Assembly (NCBI GenBank): GCA_030248215.1
Contig: JASANG010004101.1
Location: 1 to 64,000, forward strand
DNA length: 64,000 nucleotides
Direction of reading: 5' to 3'
DNA from: Enoplolaimus lenunculus
Taxonomy: Eukaryota > Nematoda > Enoplea > Enoplida > Thoracostomopsidae
Position numbers and translations under genes: made by a program. The notes under the pieces were generated by a model, which saw only the letters and a program-made list of their open reading frames with translations, did not search any database and was not told where the DNA came from. Below, piece by piece: positions 1 through 12,762 of the stretch (position 1 is the stretch's first letter; each line of letters begins with the position of its first letter).

Positions 1-122
1 TTCGTTTTCCGTTAATTTTTTTTGCGGAATTAGCAAGTTAAATCATGACCAGTTCGATTTAGGATATCCGAGGCCTAATCCAGTATTGAATACTGGAGCA
101 GAATATCGCTAAGGGCAAACTA

Positions 123-145
123 CAGGGTGCAACCGGGGGTGAAAT
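123..145. mobile_element. cagggtgcaa end of a hAT-like repeat
   Basis: The sequence cagggtgcaaccg matches the terminus of the element at 19,315. Its mirror is at about 32,405-32,428. The opposite end was not identified; the neighbouring ccggagccgg-rich DNA (to about 490) may belong to it. Confidence 0.4.
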
Positions 146-598
146 GTACTGGAGCCGGAGCCGGAAGCCGAGGTCGACGAAACTAACAGGTAGCCGGCGC
201 CAGAGGTGAGACGAAATTAGGTAGTAAAAATGGTGGTTAATTAGTTAATTGTAGCCAATATCTGCAATGTGTTGTTAAGTTGTTTGGTTTTACGCTAATT
301 TTTCTGGGAAATTTGCGAAAATTGTTTTTAAAAATTGTGACAAAAGTAAAACGAAACACGCTAAACAGATAATTTTTGCAAAATATGCAAATTTTTATTA
401 CCGAAATTGCCGGAATCTCCGGCAAAAAATTCTACCGGAACCGGAGCCACACCCAGAGGCCGATTTTCTGTCGAACCCGGAGGCAGACCTCCGGTTGTAG
501 CTTGGCAAACTGGGATAGGAATTGAAGCAAAAAGTGGCATTAAAAATAGTATCGAGATCGATAATGTTAACAATGTAACAAACAATGTATATAGGTAT

Positions 599-765
599 GG
601 GCCATTGTAAAGAACATGGGCGGAACAGTGTTATAAGAATATTCGTAAGCCTAAGCCTAAGCCTAAGCGTAAGAATTTGCATATAAGCAAAAAAATTTGT
701 CTAAAGCTTAAGCTTACTCTTTTCTAGTCACACAGAAAAACGTTCCGCTGATCTTTACATGGGCC
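599..765. mobile_element. MITE family C, left-arm copy
   Basis: Ends are inverted: ggccattgtaaagaacatggg at one side and ctttacatgggcc at the other. The centre holds four tandem cctaag-like hexamers (about 645-672), resembling a degenerate telomere repeat but inside a transposon. The same family occurs at 31,785-31,951 and 58,193-58,393. Confidence 0.65.
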
Positions 766-999
766 TGGGTATGTAATGATTTATGCTGTATATAACTTGT
801 CACCGCGCGTCATAACCCAAAGATACAAATATGATCATTGAATACCACAACATTTCCAGATTGCAAAAATGTTGATAAAAAATCATTTCAGAAAAAGAAA
901 ATACAGCATTCCGATAACGAAACGCACAGCTTTACAGTCATATTTTGTTACAAAGTTTATAATTGGTGGTTGTAGGATCAAATCCCAATCGTAACCCAA

Positions 1000-1600
1000 C
1001 ATCTGTAAATAAAAGGTTTGATTCGTTCCACTGTGATCTGTCGAATTATTTTATCTATAATTTGTTTGCTTTGTAATAAAATTAGTCACTGACAATACTC
1101 AGAAAATAGACACCAATTAAACCTACAAGCAGGGGCGTAAAAAGACAGTAAAAACAACACAAACGGAAGACGAATATTGTAGTATAACAGATTCAAAGGT
1201 GTTTCATTTTTTCATTTTTCTGCCAACACAAACAATACAGGCATGCAAATATCTATCGAATAGTGGATGCTTTGAAATTTTTAAGATGTTTGATGAATTT
1301 CATATCAAGCAATAATTCAACATATTTGTAACTAAAAATTGCAAAAGTATATACGTGATTTATAACTAAAACTAATAATGAAAAATTGCGATACGAAATT
1401 TTTAACTAATTTTAAGCATAAAAATAACAGAATTTCCGTATTTCTTGAGCGGATACGTACACGGAATTTTACTGGAAACGGATATCCGCGGTTACATCAT
1501 GCCTGCAAATTTTCTTAAACAGATGTAAATTTCGCGCTATGTACAAAACCGAAACAGTTTTGTTTTCCTAAATATTTTAAAACCATTCGCGCTTGTTCGA
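1000..1600. other. Non-coding arm DNA
   Basis: AT-rich sequence in the outer left arm between MITEs C and B. I see no gene, RNA or repeat in it beyond its mirror at about 30,950-31,550. Confidence 0.5.
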
Positions 1601-1665
1601 ATCCTGTTCTATAGATTGATTTGCAATACCAGCTTTTGGTTTTTTCTAATATTTCAACCGTTTTC

Positions 1666-1861
1666 TACACTGCAAAAAATGGTGAGTAAAATTGACTCTC
1701 TCCGAAATAGGCTTTTCCTGATCTGCCAGAGTCAAATTCGATTCCCTGAATCGCTCAGTGAGTCGAATTTGAATTGGCAGTCGAATTTGACTCAGTTTGT
1801 GTAGTCCGGAAAAGCCTATTTTGGAGAGAGTATAGATTTGACTCATTATTTTTACAGTGTA
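1666..1861. mobile_element. MITE family B, left-arm copy
   Basis: Inverted ends tacactgcaaaaaatggtgag and ctcattatttttacagtgta; a TA at each end may be the target duplication. The interior repeats gagtcaaattcgac-like units in both orientations and aggcttttcc/ggaaaagcct near both ends. Confidence 0.75.
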
Positions 1862-2008
1862 TTTTCATCAGATGGCGGGCGGATCTGTTAATATATAGTT
1901 ATTCCTAGCTCCAATTGCAACCTTAGAAAAGTTGCTCAATAACAAAAAGCACAGTTTTCAGTTTTTACTGTAAACACAAATAAGAAACGGCCAATGTTAC
2001 CCAAAAGG

Positions 2009-2309
2009 CCGTCCCATTTTCCCGGGATAGCAATGCACCAGGAATACGCACAACAAATATAATTGGGACAGTAGGGACAGCGGAACAGTCGGGACAGCGG
2101 CAGTTGGTACAGCGCGACAGATGGGACAACGGGACAGCGTCGACCCCCAAACCCCCACACTAAGCAATTCATGATTGGGACACTTATTCTGCTCAGCCTC
2201 AGCGTCCCATGAAACTGGGGTCAGAGGTTGCTTGCAGCACCAAAAGAGAAAAGTAAAAACTGCTCCTACTTCACTCTTGATATATTGCTGTCCCGGAACA
2301 ATGGGACGG
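2009..2309. mobile_element. MITE family H (gtccc-rich), left-arm copy
   Basis: Inverted ends ccgtcccattttcccgggat and its partner ending at about 2,309. The centre is a run of gggacag units. Confidence 0.6.
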
Positions 2310-2738
2310 TCTTTATCGTAACACTCGCCAAAGAAACAATCAATATAGACAAACGTTAATATACAAAAGCCAAATATACCTAGAGAAATTCTAAAAAGCA
2401 TACAGATTGCTGCAAATCTGAAATAAGTAAATATAGGTGCATATTTGCCGGAAATACAGTCCAAACTATGAATTTCAGAGTGAAACCACCAGAAATACTG
2501 TTTTCTTCCAACTGCTTTTCTTAGCGAACGTTCTGGTGCTACGAGGCATATCCTAAAAAGAATATATATTTAAAAATTGCACACCCACCAACATTTATCC
2601 ATTACAGCATTCCCGGGTTTCATTTCTAAAATTTTAACAGAACATGAAAACCAACAATCAAATCAAACAAGATATGACTTTACGTCAAGCTCACAGCGCA
2701 CCAAACTATAATTATTCAGACATAATCTTCATATTATA

Positions 2739-3083
2739 ATGCATTTTCACAGCAGGTACGTATCATTTCCACTATATACATATATCTTCAAAGCAATCGT
2801 TATATACAACCGAATGGAAATTCTTAAGTTAACAGATCCAAATAACAACGCCGTGTTTCAGACAAAGCAATTGGTTGCAGCTGAAAATAAACTGATAAAA
2901 CAGCTTATTTTTTATATGAGTAAACCTCCTCCAAACTTAATTGCACATGCAGGCGTTTTGCATTCCGAACGCAAATTTAGTGAAGATTACGCAATTCAAA
3001 CTGTTTCCGGTTATACTGCAAATTTAGTGAAACGAAGCACACAATCGCGATACTGTGTAACTGACTCAAAAAACTTATTATAA
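2739..3083 (+). CDS. Hypothetical 114-codon ORF (left copy)
   Basis: Open frame with MEILKLTDPNNNAVFQTKQL in its middle and mixed, protein-like composition, ending TAA. It is also present in the right arm as 29,467-29,811 (-) with a single Ser/Asn difference seen. I recognise no family. It could be an exon of a convergent gene or chance, since the arms are near-identical anyway and conservation between them says nothing. Confidence 0.2.
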   Translation: MHFHSRYVSFPLYTYIFKAIVIYNRMEILKLTDPNNNAVFQTKQLVAAENKLIKQLIFYMSKPPPNLIAHAGVLHSERKFSEDYAIQTVSGYTANLVKRSTQSRYCVTDSKNLL

Positions 3084-5111
3084 ACATATCCTAAAATTGC
3101 AAATTCCAATAACACGTAATTATCGGATTGTAACAGAATCTAGTATTCTCAAATATGTGTACACACAATTCGGTTTCAGTTTCAGATTCGGCAAAAAATT
3201 ACGGTTGGTTGGTGCTTTTCAAACTGAGTTGGAACAGGCCGACTCATTTTCCTCCAACCTTTCACAATTACGCGCCTGGGCCTCAAGTCATGTTTCAATG
3301 CGTTAAGTTTTCGATATTTCAACAATCATCCTTTCCTGTCTGCATAAAATTCGGCGTGCTAAGTCAGCGTGCCAAAGGTGTAGTTTTAGTTTTTACACAA
3401 TATTTTTCGAATTCAAAATTCGGATTCATTATTGGATTCAGTAAATTCGCAATAAGTTCGGATTCGGATAAATCTTGGGTTTGTTGCCGCCTTGCTCGCG
3501 TCTACGTAATTAAAACAGAATACACCGTCATTGGAACAAAGTTACTGTCAGGTAAACGTTTATAATAACCAGTACACGTAGTTGCACGCGTGTGCAACTG
3601 GACTACGGCTTTTCCGGCAATAGCCTAAATTGTTGCCTGGGCCCCTCATTTTAAGTGAACGAAATTACAAACTGCTTTTAAAAAGCTGCAATGTTTTGCA
3701 CTTTATATAGATAATAACAAAAATATTAATCAATTCGAGATACAGTCAACATTTCGCACAAAAATCAAAAATAGTGCTACGTGGAATGAAGAAGTATAAC
3801 AGATCTTATACAATTTAAAACAAAACATTTAAAATCCATATGACGCAAGTCATGATTAAAACCAATCAAATCATTTTGACTTTCGTCGATAAAATCCCTT
3901 AAGATACTACTACTAAACCAACCGAAACAAACTCACTCTTTTCCAGCTTTGCTACCAATTTTATACCCCGCTAGTCTTCTGAGTGTTTGCCTAAGCTTAG
4001 CAAGACTTGTAGCATTCTGAAATAAAAAAATAATTTAACGTAAACACTATTTATATGCCAATGCAGCCTGGATCGCAGAGACATGGCTTGCGCTGATCTC
4101 TGATTTAAGTATAAGTTGCTTGAGACTTATGTTTCTAAGTTTGCTGGTCAAGACATTGTGTTAAATTTGACATGGATTTCACCATGCAAAAAGGTGATGG
4201 TTACATTCTGCAAATAGTCTGCGATAAAATTCCTAAAGCACAACTACTGTACAATGCCCAAAAATGAAAATTACTGTAGTTGCACAGATACACGCCCAGA
4301 CAAAACATGTGTGAAACAATAACATTACAATGCTGTCCACCATGCCAAACATAAAACAACATTGACACTGCAACTTGCAGGCTATTTGGCTGACGCTAAG
4401 ACATTCCCGAAATTCTATCAGTGTTTATAAAACTTTGCTAAGCCCAATCTTTTGTATCTTCACTAGATCATTTTCTTAGGCATGCTACAATATGGTTCAA
4501 TATTGCAAAAAATTCAAAACGTAAAAAGACTCGTTTTAGAGTGGAAGCTGTCAAACTCAAAATTTTAATTTTCCCAAATTTCTAAATAAACAAAAACGAT
4601 AAAAATTAATAATTCTGTGTCGCGAAAGTTGAAACTACGCACGAAAATCGAACTTTAGCTGAAACTGCAGTGGAACACAGTAGATACTCACAAAGTACAT
4701 TTACGTAAAATTAAGTTTTACTAAAATAACGTGCGTCCAAAATAGGTAAACAAATATGTCGAAATCGAAAATGAAACAATAAAATAAAAAAACTAAAAAA
4801 TAAAACGACCGCGGCAGTGATAATTTCGGCCCGGATTTTCAACATATATGTTCACTGTTCACCAGTTGGTCATAGGTCTTGTAACATTCGATCCTGTGAA
4901 TCGTGAGCACCTAAATTCAACGCATTTTTCAGATTTGGTGAATTTGAAAATCTATCACTAACTGATGATAAGTGCTTCATGCATGCGTGAATATGGGCCC
5001 TCAACACAAACTTCTCAAAAACATCTGATTTAAGTCTTCCGAACCGACTGTTAACGTCACTTCATATACATCTCGCGCGGTTTTTGCATGGAATCTGAAA
5101 CAAATATATAA
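3084..5111. other. Non-coding arm DNA with candidate mirrored Tudor tail exon
   Basis: Contains the - strand mirror of the candidate terminal exon (3,933-4,016). The open frame 3,155-3,565 is built on repeated ttcggattc-like simple sequence. Nothing else recognised. Confidence 0.5.
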
Positions 5112-8100
5112 TTAAATACAAATTTTCATTCTAGCATAAAAACGAAAATTACAACACACAAAAAGTTTACTGTTGGACTTAGGAATTCGTTTCAGTATGA
5201 TGAACTCGACACTCGTTGATGTAGTTTTAGTTTGCATATGCCATAAACACTGGATGTCGCATGAACTTATTTCGGGACAAACGTTCAATAAATAAAGTTC
5301 ATTTTGATATTTTAGTTTTGTTACCGAAACTATCGCTTTACTTATTCCCGCTAACAATTCAATGGCTACAAAAGATTTTGGGTAGGCGAGGACGCTGCCA
5401 TTGTGACCACAGCAAACAATAAGTCAACGCTGTTCATTTGTATGCCACGACTTCCAAATTTCAATCGCTTTGTTATTTGAAGATTTTGTAGATCGAATAA
5501 TTGCAAACAAGTAAATATGAGCAAAGTTGAAACTCAGACGACCAAAATCTCCCCTTATTCAAATCCAGTAATTTTAATTTCAATTTTCAGAAAGCATTTA
5601 ATTAAAGCCCGAATTTCAACTTTAAAATTTATCAAACAGAATGCAACATAGATTAAAACATGTATTTATTCAATGTCAAGCTATCATTGACCGTCAACAA
5701 AACAAAGATTTGCAACACACGATTGCGATCTTACTGACAACGAAAATCTTCCATTCTTCTTAAAAACGACAGAAACAACTCGTTAACACCAAAGTATTTA
5801 AACTGTTTTTGAAATCCACGAAGAAAACATGGTATTGCCAAAGGAGGGAAAAGCTGAAAAACAAACAGCTTCAACAAGGTTTATCAAAATCCTATATTGA
5901 CAGGATATTCCACAAACCAATGGAATAGTCTCGAATAGGATGGATGAACTTGAAATCTACAAAATATGCTTAAAAATTCTTCACAAATTTTCCCACACGA
6001 CGCTATCGCTCATATCATTAACAAACTAACGTTTCCTCAAAAATAGCTACCCAATCCACCCTCTACATAAACTACACGAGCTACAGGGAATATAATAGGA
6101 ACTCTTCCTATACGGTCGGATCTGAAATTATAGGGATAGAATTACCCTTTCGAACCTTCACAGCTCTAACTGGAATGTGCGGATACCTAAATTGTCGCCG
6201 ATTAATATTCTATTTTGAAAATAACAGCTGATGCCGAAACGATGCCAACACCCATGAATAGTTACAATTATTGCCTATATCAATGCCGATTAATCAACAC
6301 AACCCTTACACAGTCAACAAAGATATAAATTTAAATCATACCAAATCAGGATCAGGATTTATTGACATAAGCGAGCATAACGGCAGTGACTCAGTGATGC
6401 CAGTATCAACAAACTGAACACGAACATTGTTTTCCAGTTTATTTATAACAGTCGCGCGGTGCCATTTTGAATCAACTTAATAACAAGAAAGCATAGGTAA
6501 ACAAGATCGGCTAGTATACTAGGCTTATATAGTCGCACGTCGGATCTACTGAATTAGAATTAATTGTTAGCTCACCTTCTGCAATTTTACTGCAGCGTAT
6601 CAAACGTGAACTCCTTGACTTGCTCAGAAACGCAATCGCAGTAATCCGTTAAAGACCCTCTCTTGTAAAAGCAATTTTCAAAATGCGGGGCCACCACCGC
6701 AAATATTCCGAATCCGGTAGGTTTATACCAGATACCGGAACCTGATATAGGTTTATGCCGGATGCTAAACTGCATCCGGATATCTGGTCGCATTCTTCCA
6801 GATGAAACCATCTCGACGTAAAATCTGGCAGCGCTAGTACGTCCACTCCATCTTCATAAAAACGGTCAAAACTCACCTTTTGCTTTTGCCATACACGGCA
6901 TGTTGACTCTGACATTATTGCTACCAAGGCGTGTCGGTGTCTGTTTACATCTGTCTGCAAGCTCTTCTAGTAATTCTGCGAATTTATTGGACTCATTCAT
7001 CAAGACAACGTAGAACAATCGAGGCCCATCATCACAATGTGTTAATTTCGCTCTTCCCGTAAACGGTAAACTATCTCGCTTACTGTACCTAGGTGCAGCA
7101 AGGTGAGCCCTCATTCCATTGCGTCTTAAATTTGCTGCTAACGTAGGCGTCGTAGTTGCATTCTAAACAGTACAAATATATTATTATACAAAACAACACA
7201 TAGGTAAGTTTTAAAATCTGTAAGTCATTCGGACAATAGTATGACAAACGATAGACAGGGATTCGGCCAGAAGCGCTCTAAAAATTTATTCATATTTTTT
7301 ACTATTTTAAGGCAAATCCTTTCTACAACAAACAAACGAACAAAAAACAAACACACAAACTAACAAACATACAAACAAACAATCAAACAAACAAACAAGC
7401 AAGCAAACAAGCAAACAAACACAAACTAGACACCATATCTTCGTTCGTCAATTGTTTTTAGAAACGACACTGCCGGCTCCGGCCTAGAATTTTATCATTC
7501 TTACTCTATTTAAGTCTTTGCTACTGCTTAGGTTCCAATTATCACCGATTCGTTCATTTGAATCTGAGCCAAAAACGACAACACTATTACCACTTGATGA
7601 AGAACCAGTTGCCACAGGACTTCCTTCATACTGATTTTCAAAAGGCCCTAAACAACATTGTTTTATTAGAAACAACCTTAAGCTCACACAATAATACTGC
7701 ACTAAATTTTGGACAAAACAATGAAGTACAACTTAAATAAAATAAAAACTAATAGTTAATTTTAATCAAATGCACAATATATAATAGAGATGTCCGGGGC
7801 CAGGATTTTACCCGGGGGCGTGTCAATCAAAGTACACTAAACTTCAAATGTTATGCACCCTTTACGTAAGCATGTGCCTGGAAGCATGGTACCGTTAATA
7901 CCCTATCGCGTCACGAAAAGTTTTGTTCACACTCCCATGTTGTTAAGTTACTGCTACAGAGTTGCGACTTCGGTTAAATTTAGATTCACAATTAGTTCTG
8001 ATTACTATTACAACTTTAAAATATTGTAACACGCGAACTTTTCAGTTCCCATTCCTTGTAAAGCCTTTTTAGCAACCTTTTTGCTTTATCAACCGTTTCT

Positions 8101-8563
8101 TTTAGCAATCGAGCGGATAGGTAAATGTTTTTCTAGTGTCGTCCATGGTACCGTATAGCCGCAACCCCTACACAATACACGAATTCTTTTTGGTTCTGCT
8201 TGTGAAAGCAGTTACAGATCCGCAACTGTTGCAGTTCACGCGTTTGGAAACATATCGCTAACCAGTAATATTACACTAACCTGCTACACAAAGCTGTGAA
8301 TAACACCTCTTATTTTAATAACGTGAGCATTAAAACCGCAGTGAACAGAAACAAAATTTCAATTGCATATTATGCAAAATTCAATAACTGTGTAGACTAA
8401 CTGTAATACTCGTGAACACTAGATGAGCAACAAGTATCTCGTCTCCACAAATTCAATTCAAGCGGCGCATCTGAATACGGTACAGCAGTTGTGATATTGA
8501 AATAAAATCGATAACCAGGTGAAGACATCCATCGCGAAAATTCCCTGCTGTGCGAATTTCTGC
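5112..8563 (-). pseudogene. Left-arm copy of Tudor gene 3' exons (near-identical)
   Basis: Mirror of the last Tudor exons on the - strand: 8,402-8,563; 7,505-7,647; 6,877-7,162; 6,342-6,475; 6,146-6,209; 5,112-5,365, with the candidate tail at 3,933-4,016. Frames and splice sites are intact and only scattered differences from the right arm were seen (for example Gln for Arg and Arg for Ser). The exons that should precede it are decayed in the inner left arm, so a full-length product cannot come from this copy. A 3'-only transcript encoding unit 3 remains possible. Confidence 0.8.
7320..7430. repeat. (AAAC)n tract, left arm
   Basis: Imperfect aaac tetranucleotides in the mirrored Tudor intron; counterpart (GTTT)n at 25,135-25,240. 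Confidence 0.85.
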
Positions 8564-8579
8564 CTGAAAATTACAGCAA

Positions 8580-8735
8580 ACAATTAAACAAACAAACAAA
8601 CAAACAAACAAACAAACAAACAAACAAACAAACAAAAACTCACAAGCAAACCAACCAACAAACAAACAAACAAAGAAACAAAGAAAAAAAAAAAACAACA
8701 AAAAAACAAACAAACAAAAATCACAAGAAACCAAC
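8580..8735. repeat. (AAAC)n tract at the left identity boundary
   Basis: About 150 bp of aaac repeats with aaag and poly-A interruptions. Immediately inward of it the match to the other arm falls sharply. Confidence 0.88.
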
Positions 8736-9301
8736 AAACAAAACATTTATCCACCTAATACAGCATTCTGGTTCCCAGTTGGAAGCCGAATTTTACATAT
8801 AACGCATACGGAAGATTAAACAAAAATAATTGCACAGCTGATACTCAAAACTTTATGTTCAGGTTTAGTTTAACATTGCAAATATTTCTCGTTTCTTTTT
8901 TCCCCACCGTCTCATCTTGCTTAGGGCGTTCCCTCAGTTAACCTGAAAAACTGGGGATATTAGAAACGATGGAGCTTCCGCATGTGGTGTATCAATTAGT
9001 TATATTTTAGCGTTTTTGCTCAAACTCCTATAAACATTTTTAAGGCTTCGTTACATAGAGTTATTATGATAACACCCATTTTAAAATATGTTTTTTAAAG
9101 TATTTCTACAATGTATATAAACATTCTATGACATCGTTCGTTTCTTCTTTTTTCGGTGGTTTTGTGTCCTTCTAAGTTTTTATGTAGTTTTTACAGTTTT
9201 TATTATATGTTTTGTTGAGCCGTTTTTAAATTCCTTTTTATTGTCTACAAACTCTAGCCTTACTGCTTTGGGCCTCAACCACGGCAGTGCCTCAGGTTTA
9301 C

Positions 9302-9424
9302 CTAGAACTGTTCTCTTTCGAGATAATGTTGTACTACTTCAGGAAGCAAACATTAGACCACTTCAGATTAACAATATAAATATAAAACACTAGTAACATT
9401 GCCGTTATTTTTAATTTCTTTAAT
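9302..9424 (-). pseudogene. Relic of Tudor exon 22,921-23,086
   Basis: Begins (in - sense) with the same 'attaaagaaatt' after an AG and ends at 'gttctag' before GT, but is 123 bp instead of 166 bp and has lost the stretch encoding the IDIGF strand. The length change breaks the frame. Confidence 0.8.
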
Positions 9425-9895
9425 CTTAAAACAGTAAAAACGACAGTGTAAACATTACGGTTAAATTAGTGTAGTAATGTTAATAGCAAAACACTTTAGT
9501 TTTTAAGGATGACTAAAATACCTAGAAAATAAACCGCATTACGCAAACCCATATTACATACGAATAAATCGACTTAAACATAACAAAAAGATATAATACA
9601 AAAAATTAACGTTATTTCTTACGTAACTTTTATTTAGTTAAACTTTATTTAAAATTTTGTTTCGAATTTCATCCGAACCAATGGTCTAAAACGAGGATTC
9701 GAAGTACAAGAAATTTTGTATCAGAAACCATGTCAATATATGTGCAAAAATATAACAAAATTAAAATTACACTCTTTTTTACATATTAAATATTGTTATC
9801 CCCAGTCTTCAGAGGCGGCGTCAGCTACGTTTGCAGTGTGGGCTTGCGCTCCTCTGCTGGCTCGCTTTCCTGTAGCAACGTAGATTATGACTTAC

Positions 9896-10095
9896 CTTTT
9901 TCCACCATTTTTTTTTCCAAGTTGCCGAGCACATCTCTCCAATTGCATTAGATCGCCAGCAGGCATTAGAAATTTTTTTAAATATCTGTAGTTCTTTGAA
10001 AGATATGCCTGCGGCTTCGTTTCAAGTCCAAAAATTTCGGATTTATTATATTGGTCGGTACAGTTAGGTGCCTGCGATAGATTTCATGAATATTA
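9896..10095 (-). pseudogene. Relic of Tudor exon 22,047-22,307
   Basis: About 200 bp against 261 bp. 'aatataataaatccgaa' and 'atgcctgctggcgatct' are still recognisable in - sense, and the donor still reads GTAAGT. Several internal deletions are visible, so it is not translatable. Confidence 0.8.
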
Positions 10096-10697
10096 CTAAA
10101 ACAATACATAAAACGAGTTGTTTTAAATAAATAATAACAACAATAATTATTTTTTGTATTAGTATTATTTGAATTTCTTCATCTTGTACCTCTATCTTAA
10201 ACTCAAGAGTAGATAAGGTACCAGACGTTTATCTCCGCCGTTTTGAATCCACAAAATAATTTAAAATTTTTTCTAGAAGGTAGCCTATTTTCCAACAACG
10301 TAGTACACCTGTGATTAGAAATTAATGAAGCAAATTAATTTAGCGGTTACCAAATTTCAAAACAATATTTAATATGACAGGCGCGTTGCTGCGTGACGTC
10401 GCCTTCTTATAACCGTTTGACTTTGTTTAAAGACAGCGAGTCGCTGCAGTTATAGGATTTTTTTGTATTCGGTTGTAAGCGTTAATTATTTAATTGTTCA
10501 TATTGCAGTTATGAGTTATTTTCAATTCCAAAATGTCCTGACTACACTTGACGTTTAATTTATACTTAGGCTTTGGGTAGTATTAACTATTTTTATAACA
10601 TTTGCGTGGCCGTTTGCGTATGTTCTTTTTTCTGAGGGAATAAACAAACAGCACGGATTGCTCCTATCTGATCTAAACTAACTATCATAATGATCAC

Positions 10698-10848
10698 GTA
10701 GGTTTCATTTCCAGTCGTTTTGTGAGCTCATCATTTTCGGTGATCTCATATTGAGATTCTGAACGCTTATCCCGGAGTGCGTGATATCTTTGTCATGGCA
10801 CAGTTGGAGGGGAATGTTTTATGAAGAATAGATTGCGGGATTCAAATT
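10698..10848 (-). pseudogene. Relic of Tudor exon 21,070-21,249
   Basis: Recognisable by 'gatatcacgcactccgg' and 'ctggaaatgaaa' in - sense. It is about 30 bp short, and both splice sites have changed. Confidence 0.7.
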
Positions 10849-11129
10849 TAAAGTTATGACAAAGACATATTTAAATATTAGTGCTATATTGATTAGTTTT
10901 TAAAAATATAGCTATATTTGCTACAAAGACGATTTACATTGGATAGCTTACCGCTCTGTTATAAAAATTAATATCGATGATGTAAACATATAAATTGGAC
11001 TAAAAACCGGCAAAATATTATGCTGAATGGATTGGGCATTAATTAAGACCCTCAGAATTACCTCTAGTCTGTCTCGTCCGACTCTGTCCATCCTCCCACC
11101 TTGTTCACATCGTTATCGTCGTGAGTTAT

Positions 11130-11300
11130 TTCGTACCCGGTGATACACCCGTGGGTGAGGGGGCCCGTCGGTGACGGTGGGCGCCGTAGTGAGGGGCGCT
11201 ATCGGGGCCAGCGCTGTAGGTGAGCAGCCCTCGGGTGCTCAGCGCTTACTCCAGCGCCGACGTACACGGCGCCGCTGTACCGTGCTGATGAACAGGACTC
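11130..11300. repeat. Degenerate mirror of the GC-rich minisatellite
   Basis: GC-rich block with ggtgacggtgggcgcc and ggcgccgctgtaccgtgctg. It is the inverted counterpart of 20,525-20,770 but the unit periodicity is almost lost. Confidence 0.65.
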
Positions 11301-11541
11301 ACAAAAATATAGCGCACCCTAACTCTGTCTGAAAACTAGGAAAACAAAAAAACATTCAATAAACTGGGCTTAAATTGTAGTACAGCCATGCGCGTCATAT
11401 ATCAATTATGTTCATGATATAATATAACAATAGCATCTACATGGTAAAAACTGGTTTCAACCACACAAAATACAAAAAGTGAAAATAAAAAATTTAATCC
11501 CCCAACTATCCAATCATCATAAGAACAACACTGTACGAAAT

Positions 11542-11670
11542 TATGGGCGTAGCAGGTGAGGATTCAAACATCAATGTTGGAGGGTTTTTTAAGGATTTGG
11601 ACTTTCTCAGTCAGTAAGCACACTCTTTTGATTTTTAGAGCGTACACCTTTCAATTCCGGTGCGTCATGT
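11542..11670. mobile_element. MITE family G, left-arm mirror
   Basis: Starts atgggcgtagcaggtgagg and ends ccggtgcgtcatg. Diverged mirror of 20,121-20,275. Confidence 0.55.
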
Positions 11671-11949
11671 AAAGTAAACATTGTTTTTAGCAATATTACA
11701 TTGCTATCACATTAACATGATTAACATGGCAATCACAGGAGTGTCTTCCACTAGTTTGTTTCGCGTTTATCTTTATGTTTTGTCTGATTTTCGCTTCTAG
11801 TCTTCTCAAGATTATTCTTTTCTCTTTTGTCTCCTAATTAATTTATATAGTTAAAAATAATGCTATTTTCGGTACTCTATATCACATATCTTAGTCGCTT
11901 TACATTCCAGGGTCAAGGATGATAACGATATAAGTTGTGTGCTCAATTT

Positions 11950-12010
11950 ATTTATCTTTTATTTAGGGTGTTTGATGGTGGCAACTTTAAAGTGTGAATT
12001 GTTGGTTAGT
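11950..12010. mobile_element. Fragment of the same hAT-like MITE in the left arm
   Basis: Reads atttagggtgtttgatggtg gcaacttt, matching the reverse complement of the 3' half of the element at 19,315-19,783 (about 19,665-19,700). It sits at the mirrored position, so the insertion probably predates the inverted duplication. Confidence 0.5.
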
Positions 12011-12707
12011 ATTAATTTATTTGAGTACTTTATAAATTAATATATAAAATTTTTATGCACGCATAATATATTAATTAATTTAATCTATTTTATTATTGTG
12101 CTGTATCATGATTTTGTATGGATTTAGGATTGGATATTAATTAATTTATTTTTATTTTGTGAATTACGTTTTTATCAGTTACTACTCCCATAGTTTTTGC
12201 ATATAGTTCAGAGTAAATCTTTATTTTTCTTGTAATTAACATAAAGTACATTCCCCATTACTTATCAATTCAATAGTATCTGCCATTAAATATGTTCCCG
12301 CGTCACTACATTTTTTTTTCATAAGAAAAGTAAAGAGATAGAGATCGTAACAAAATTACAATTGTCTTAAGATTATGGGTTATGTTGGAGATAGATGTCG
12401 ACACAACATTGTTAGTGATAGATTTGTTGCAAATATCAGAAAAGAGAGTCATTTAGAGGCACACGAGTTAACAATTTGGTAAAAAAAATACATGTATTTA
12501 AATATAAAGTTTAAATATAATGGTTAATAGTAGGAAAATTTAATACTATGTTATTAGGAAAAAGAGAACCATTGAGACGATGAAAAATATATAAAGCAAA
12601 ACTTTAACAAAACTTGTTTACATAATTACTAAGAATAACGTTATCAAATAATATAACACAAACAATGATGTGGCCGAACTCATGTAAAAAAACATTAGAA
12701 GTCCTTA

Positions 12708-12762
12708 CATATTAAGCGTCATGGCTTGAGGAAGTGAACTATTAATGCTGGGCACAATGTTA
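12708..12762 (-). pseudogene. Relic of Tudor small exon 18,133-18,191
   Basis: In - sense reads 'cccagcattaatagttcac' then 'caagccatgacgctta', with small gaps against the right arm. Confidence 0.65.

Larger units (their letters stand above)
1..8752. repeat. Left outer arm of giant palindrome (near-identical part)
   Basis: Reverse complement of about 23,830-32,545. Coordinate sums are constant over long stretches (32,550 for positions about 1,600-6,300; 32,563 for 6,342-8,563), so indels are few. Sampled stretches show from none to a few differences per kb, rising toward the outer end. The arm already exists at base 1, so it may extend beyond the window. It contains the 3' exons of a Tudor gene copy (- strand) and mirrored MITE copies. 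Confidence 0.95.

Noticed and set aside
640-675. cctaag array as an interstitial telomere
   Set aside because: It lies between the inverted ends of MITE family C and has only four units, so transposon content is the simpler reading.
1585-1606. gttcgaatcctg resembling a tRNA T-loop
   Set aside because: No matching A-box or acceptor stem upstream at the required distance; same for the mirror at about 30,945.
3155-3565. 136-codon frame in both arms
   Set aside because: Its second half is built on repeated ttcggattc-like simple sequence and no domain is visible.
8453-8746. Phe/Val/Cys-rich frame (and 23,712-23,992)
   Set aside because: Translation of a GTTT tetranucleotide tract; also overlaps a true Tudor exon on the - strand.
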